This document shows positions 63,342 to 64,000 of a stretch of 64,000 nt of DNA, piece by piece. The position numbers were made by a program, and so were the translations under genes. The notes under the pieces are model-generated. The model was given only the letters and a program-made list of their open reading frames with translations, was not told where the DNA came from and did not search any database. The stretch is from JBBRYW01 sp038253945 (lineage in GTDB: Bacteria > Actinomycetota > Thermoleophilia > Gaiellales > Gaiellaceae), in the NCBI GenBank assembly GCA_038253945.1, contig JBBSGR010000005.1, forward strand, positions 62,001 to 126,000, read 5' to 3'. Each line of letters opens with the position of its first letter. Positions within the stretch are counted from its first letter, which is position 1.

Positions 63342-64000
63342 GTGGGCGCGACGCCTCGGACGCAGCACGCGCGTGCGCTGTTCGCGCCTCTCGGCGACTC
63401 GTACGACCGCTACTCACGGCTGCTCTCGCTCGGCCAGGATCCGCGGTGGCGGCGGTTCCTCGCTTCCCGGATCGAGGCTGGACCGGATGACGAGACGCTG
63501 GACGTCGCGACCGGGACAGCCGCGGTCGCGGTCGAGCTCGTGCGGCAGCACGGGTGCTCGGTGGTCGGGCTCGACGCGAGCGCGGACATGCTGGCCGCGG
63601 CCGGCGGCCGGCTGGCGCAACTCGGCTTGTCCACCCGCGTCCGTCTCGTGCAGGGGCGGGCCGAGCAGCTTCCGTTCGAGGACGGCTCCTTCGCCGCCCT
63701 TACGTTCACGTACCTGCTCCGCTACGTCGACGACCTGCCGGCGACGCTCCGGGAGCTCGCGCGCGTCGTTCGGCCGGGCGGGACGATCGCCGGGCTCGAG
63801 TTCGGGGTGCCGCCGCAGCCCTGGCGCGCCGCCTGGGAGCTCTTCGTTCGGGTCGGGCTCCCGAGCGCCGGGCGCGTCATCTCGCCCGGCTGGCATGACG
63901 TCGGAAGATTCCTCGGGCCGAGCATCCGAGAGTTCGCTACCCGCTACCCGCTGAGTCTGCAGCGCGAGCTGTGGCATCGAGCCGGGGTCGAGGATGTCCG
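63342..64000 (+). CDS. UbiE/MenG-like class I methyltransferase (3' truncated by window end)
   Basis: Open from a GTG at 63342 to the end of the window (219 complete codons, no stop). SAM motif I 'LDVATGTAAVAVELV', motif II region 'VVGLDASADMLAAAG', 'GRAEQLPFEDGSFAALTFTY' and 'LARVVRPGGTIAGLEFGVPP' match demethylmenaquinone/ubiquinone methyltransferases. The opening 'LFAPLGDSYDRYSRLLSLGQ' is that of the family. Likely methylates demethylmenaquinone or a related quinone. The C terminus lies beyond base 64000. Confidence 0.85.
   Translation, partial: MGATPRTQHARALFAPLGDSYDRYSRLLSLGQDPRWRRFLASRIEAGPDDETLDVATGTAAVAVELVRQHGCSVVGLDASADMLAAAGGRLAQLGLSTRVRLVQGRAEQLPFEDGSFAALTFTYLLRYVDDLPATLRELARVVRPGGTIAGLEFGVPPQPWRAAWELFVRVGLPSAGRVISPGWHDVGRFLGPSIREFATRYPLSLQRELWHRAGVEDV

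Noticed and set aside
1..64000. CRISPR arrays, tRNA/rRNA genes, insertion sequences, prophage or attachment sites
   Set aside because: None seen by reading: no direct-repeat/spacer series, no cloverleaf-like segment recognised, no transposase or integrase motif. tRNAscan or Infernal would settle small RNAs.

Overview
The window reads as chromosomal DNA of a high-GC actinobacterium. The best guess is class Thermoleophilia (Gaiellales or Solirubrobacterales). This is inferred from GC-rich codon use, frequent GTG starts, many 4-nt GTGA/ATGA gene overlaps, and blocks such as rplM-rpsI-glmM-glmS, guaB-guaA and murI-rph-mgtC-rdgB. No tRNA, rRNA, CRISPR array, insertion sequence or prophage was recognised. 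Both ends cut a gene.

Layout. 0-5.7 kb: envelope and secreted functions (flippase, glycosyltransferase, exported esterase, a decayed PAP2 phosphatase, M14 carboxypeptidase). 5.9-9.3 kb: an ABC-2 exporter pair and a secreted propeller-like protein. 9.4-13.5 kb, minus strand: rplM, rpsI, glmM, glmS (ribosomal proteins and UDP-GlcNAc precursor supply). 13.8-16.1 kb: a frameshifted small gene, a uracil-DNA glycosylase-like protein, a VOC protein missing its middle, and a PLD-family protein. 16.2-22.4 kb: Tat-exported heme peroxidase, a DUF4242 protein, a very large LuxR/LAL regulator, and a secreted cupin divergent from a TetR regulator. 22.4-27.9 kb: guaB-guaA, then an ECF sigma factor with a membrane partner. 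28-36.3 kb: PfkB kinase, D-Ala-D-Ala carboxypeptidase, pyrF, HU, pyrE, a roadblock-like protein, YihY/BrkB, rdgB, mgtC, rph, murI. 36.4-43.1 kb: a secreted protein, a class I amidotransferase, a tightly overlapping minus-strand operon (AlkA, GNAT, GST, hydrolase, rhodanese), and two secreted coiled-coil paralogues around a membrane protein. 43.1-55 kb: tyrosine catabolism genes (hmgA, a FAH-family protein, hpd) interleaved with two polyproline-PASTA secreted proteins, a CDF transporter with a triplicated C-terminal domain, and an envelope module (MscS-like channel, ECF sigma, a second channel-like protein, PRC-barrel and DUF2382 proteins). 55-64 kb: MprF-like and EamA membrane proteins, a FabL-type enoyl-ACP reductase operon, proline dehydrogenase, a decayed alpha/beta hydrolase, a DUF1707 protein and the start of a UbiE-like methyltransferase.

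Two themes stand out. First, several genes are eroded or have start problems. PAP2, VOC, one alpha/beta hydrolase and one small ORF are remnants. guaA, rdgB and the second PASTA gene have no ATG/GTG/TTG in the right place. Second, several intergenic regions hold clean regulatory structures: an inverted repeat over the hpd -10, a Shine-Dalgarno-masking palindrome before the LAL gene, palindromes between divergent genes, a UUCG-capped terminator, leaderless-type -10 boxes, and a candidate ECF promoter in front of the channel/PRC/DUF2382 genes. No wholly new system can be proven from sequence alone. The 48.3-53 kb ECF/channel/PRC/DUF2382 module is the best candidate for follow-up.
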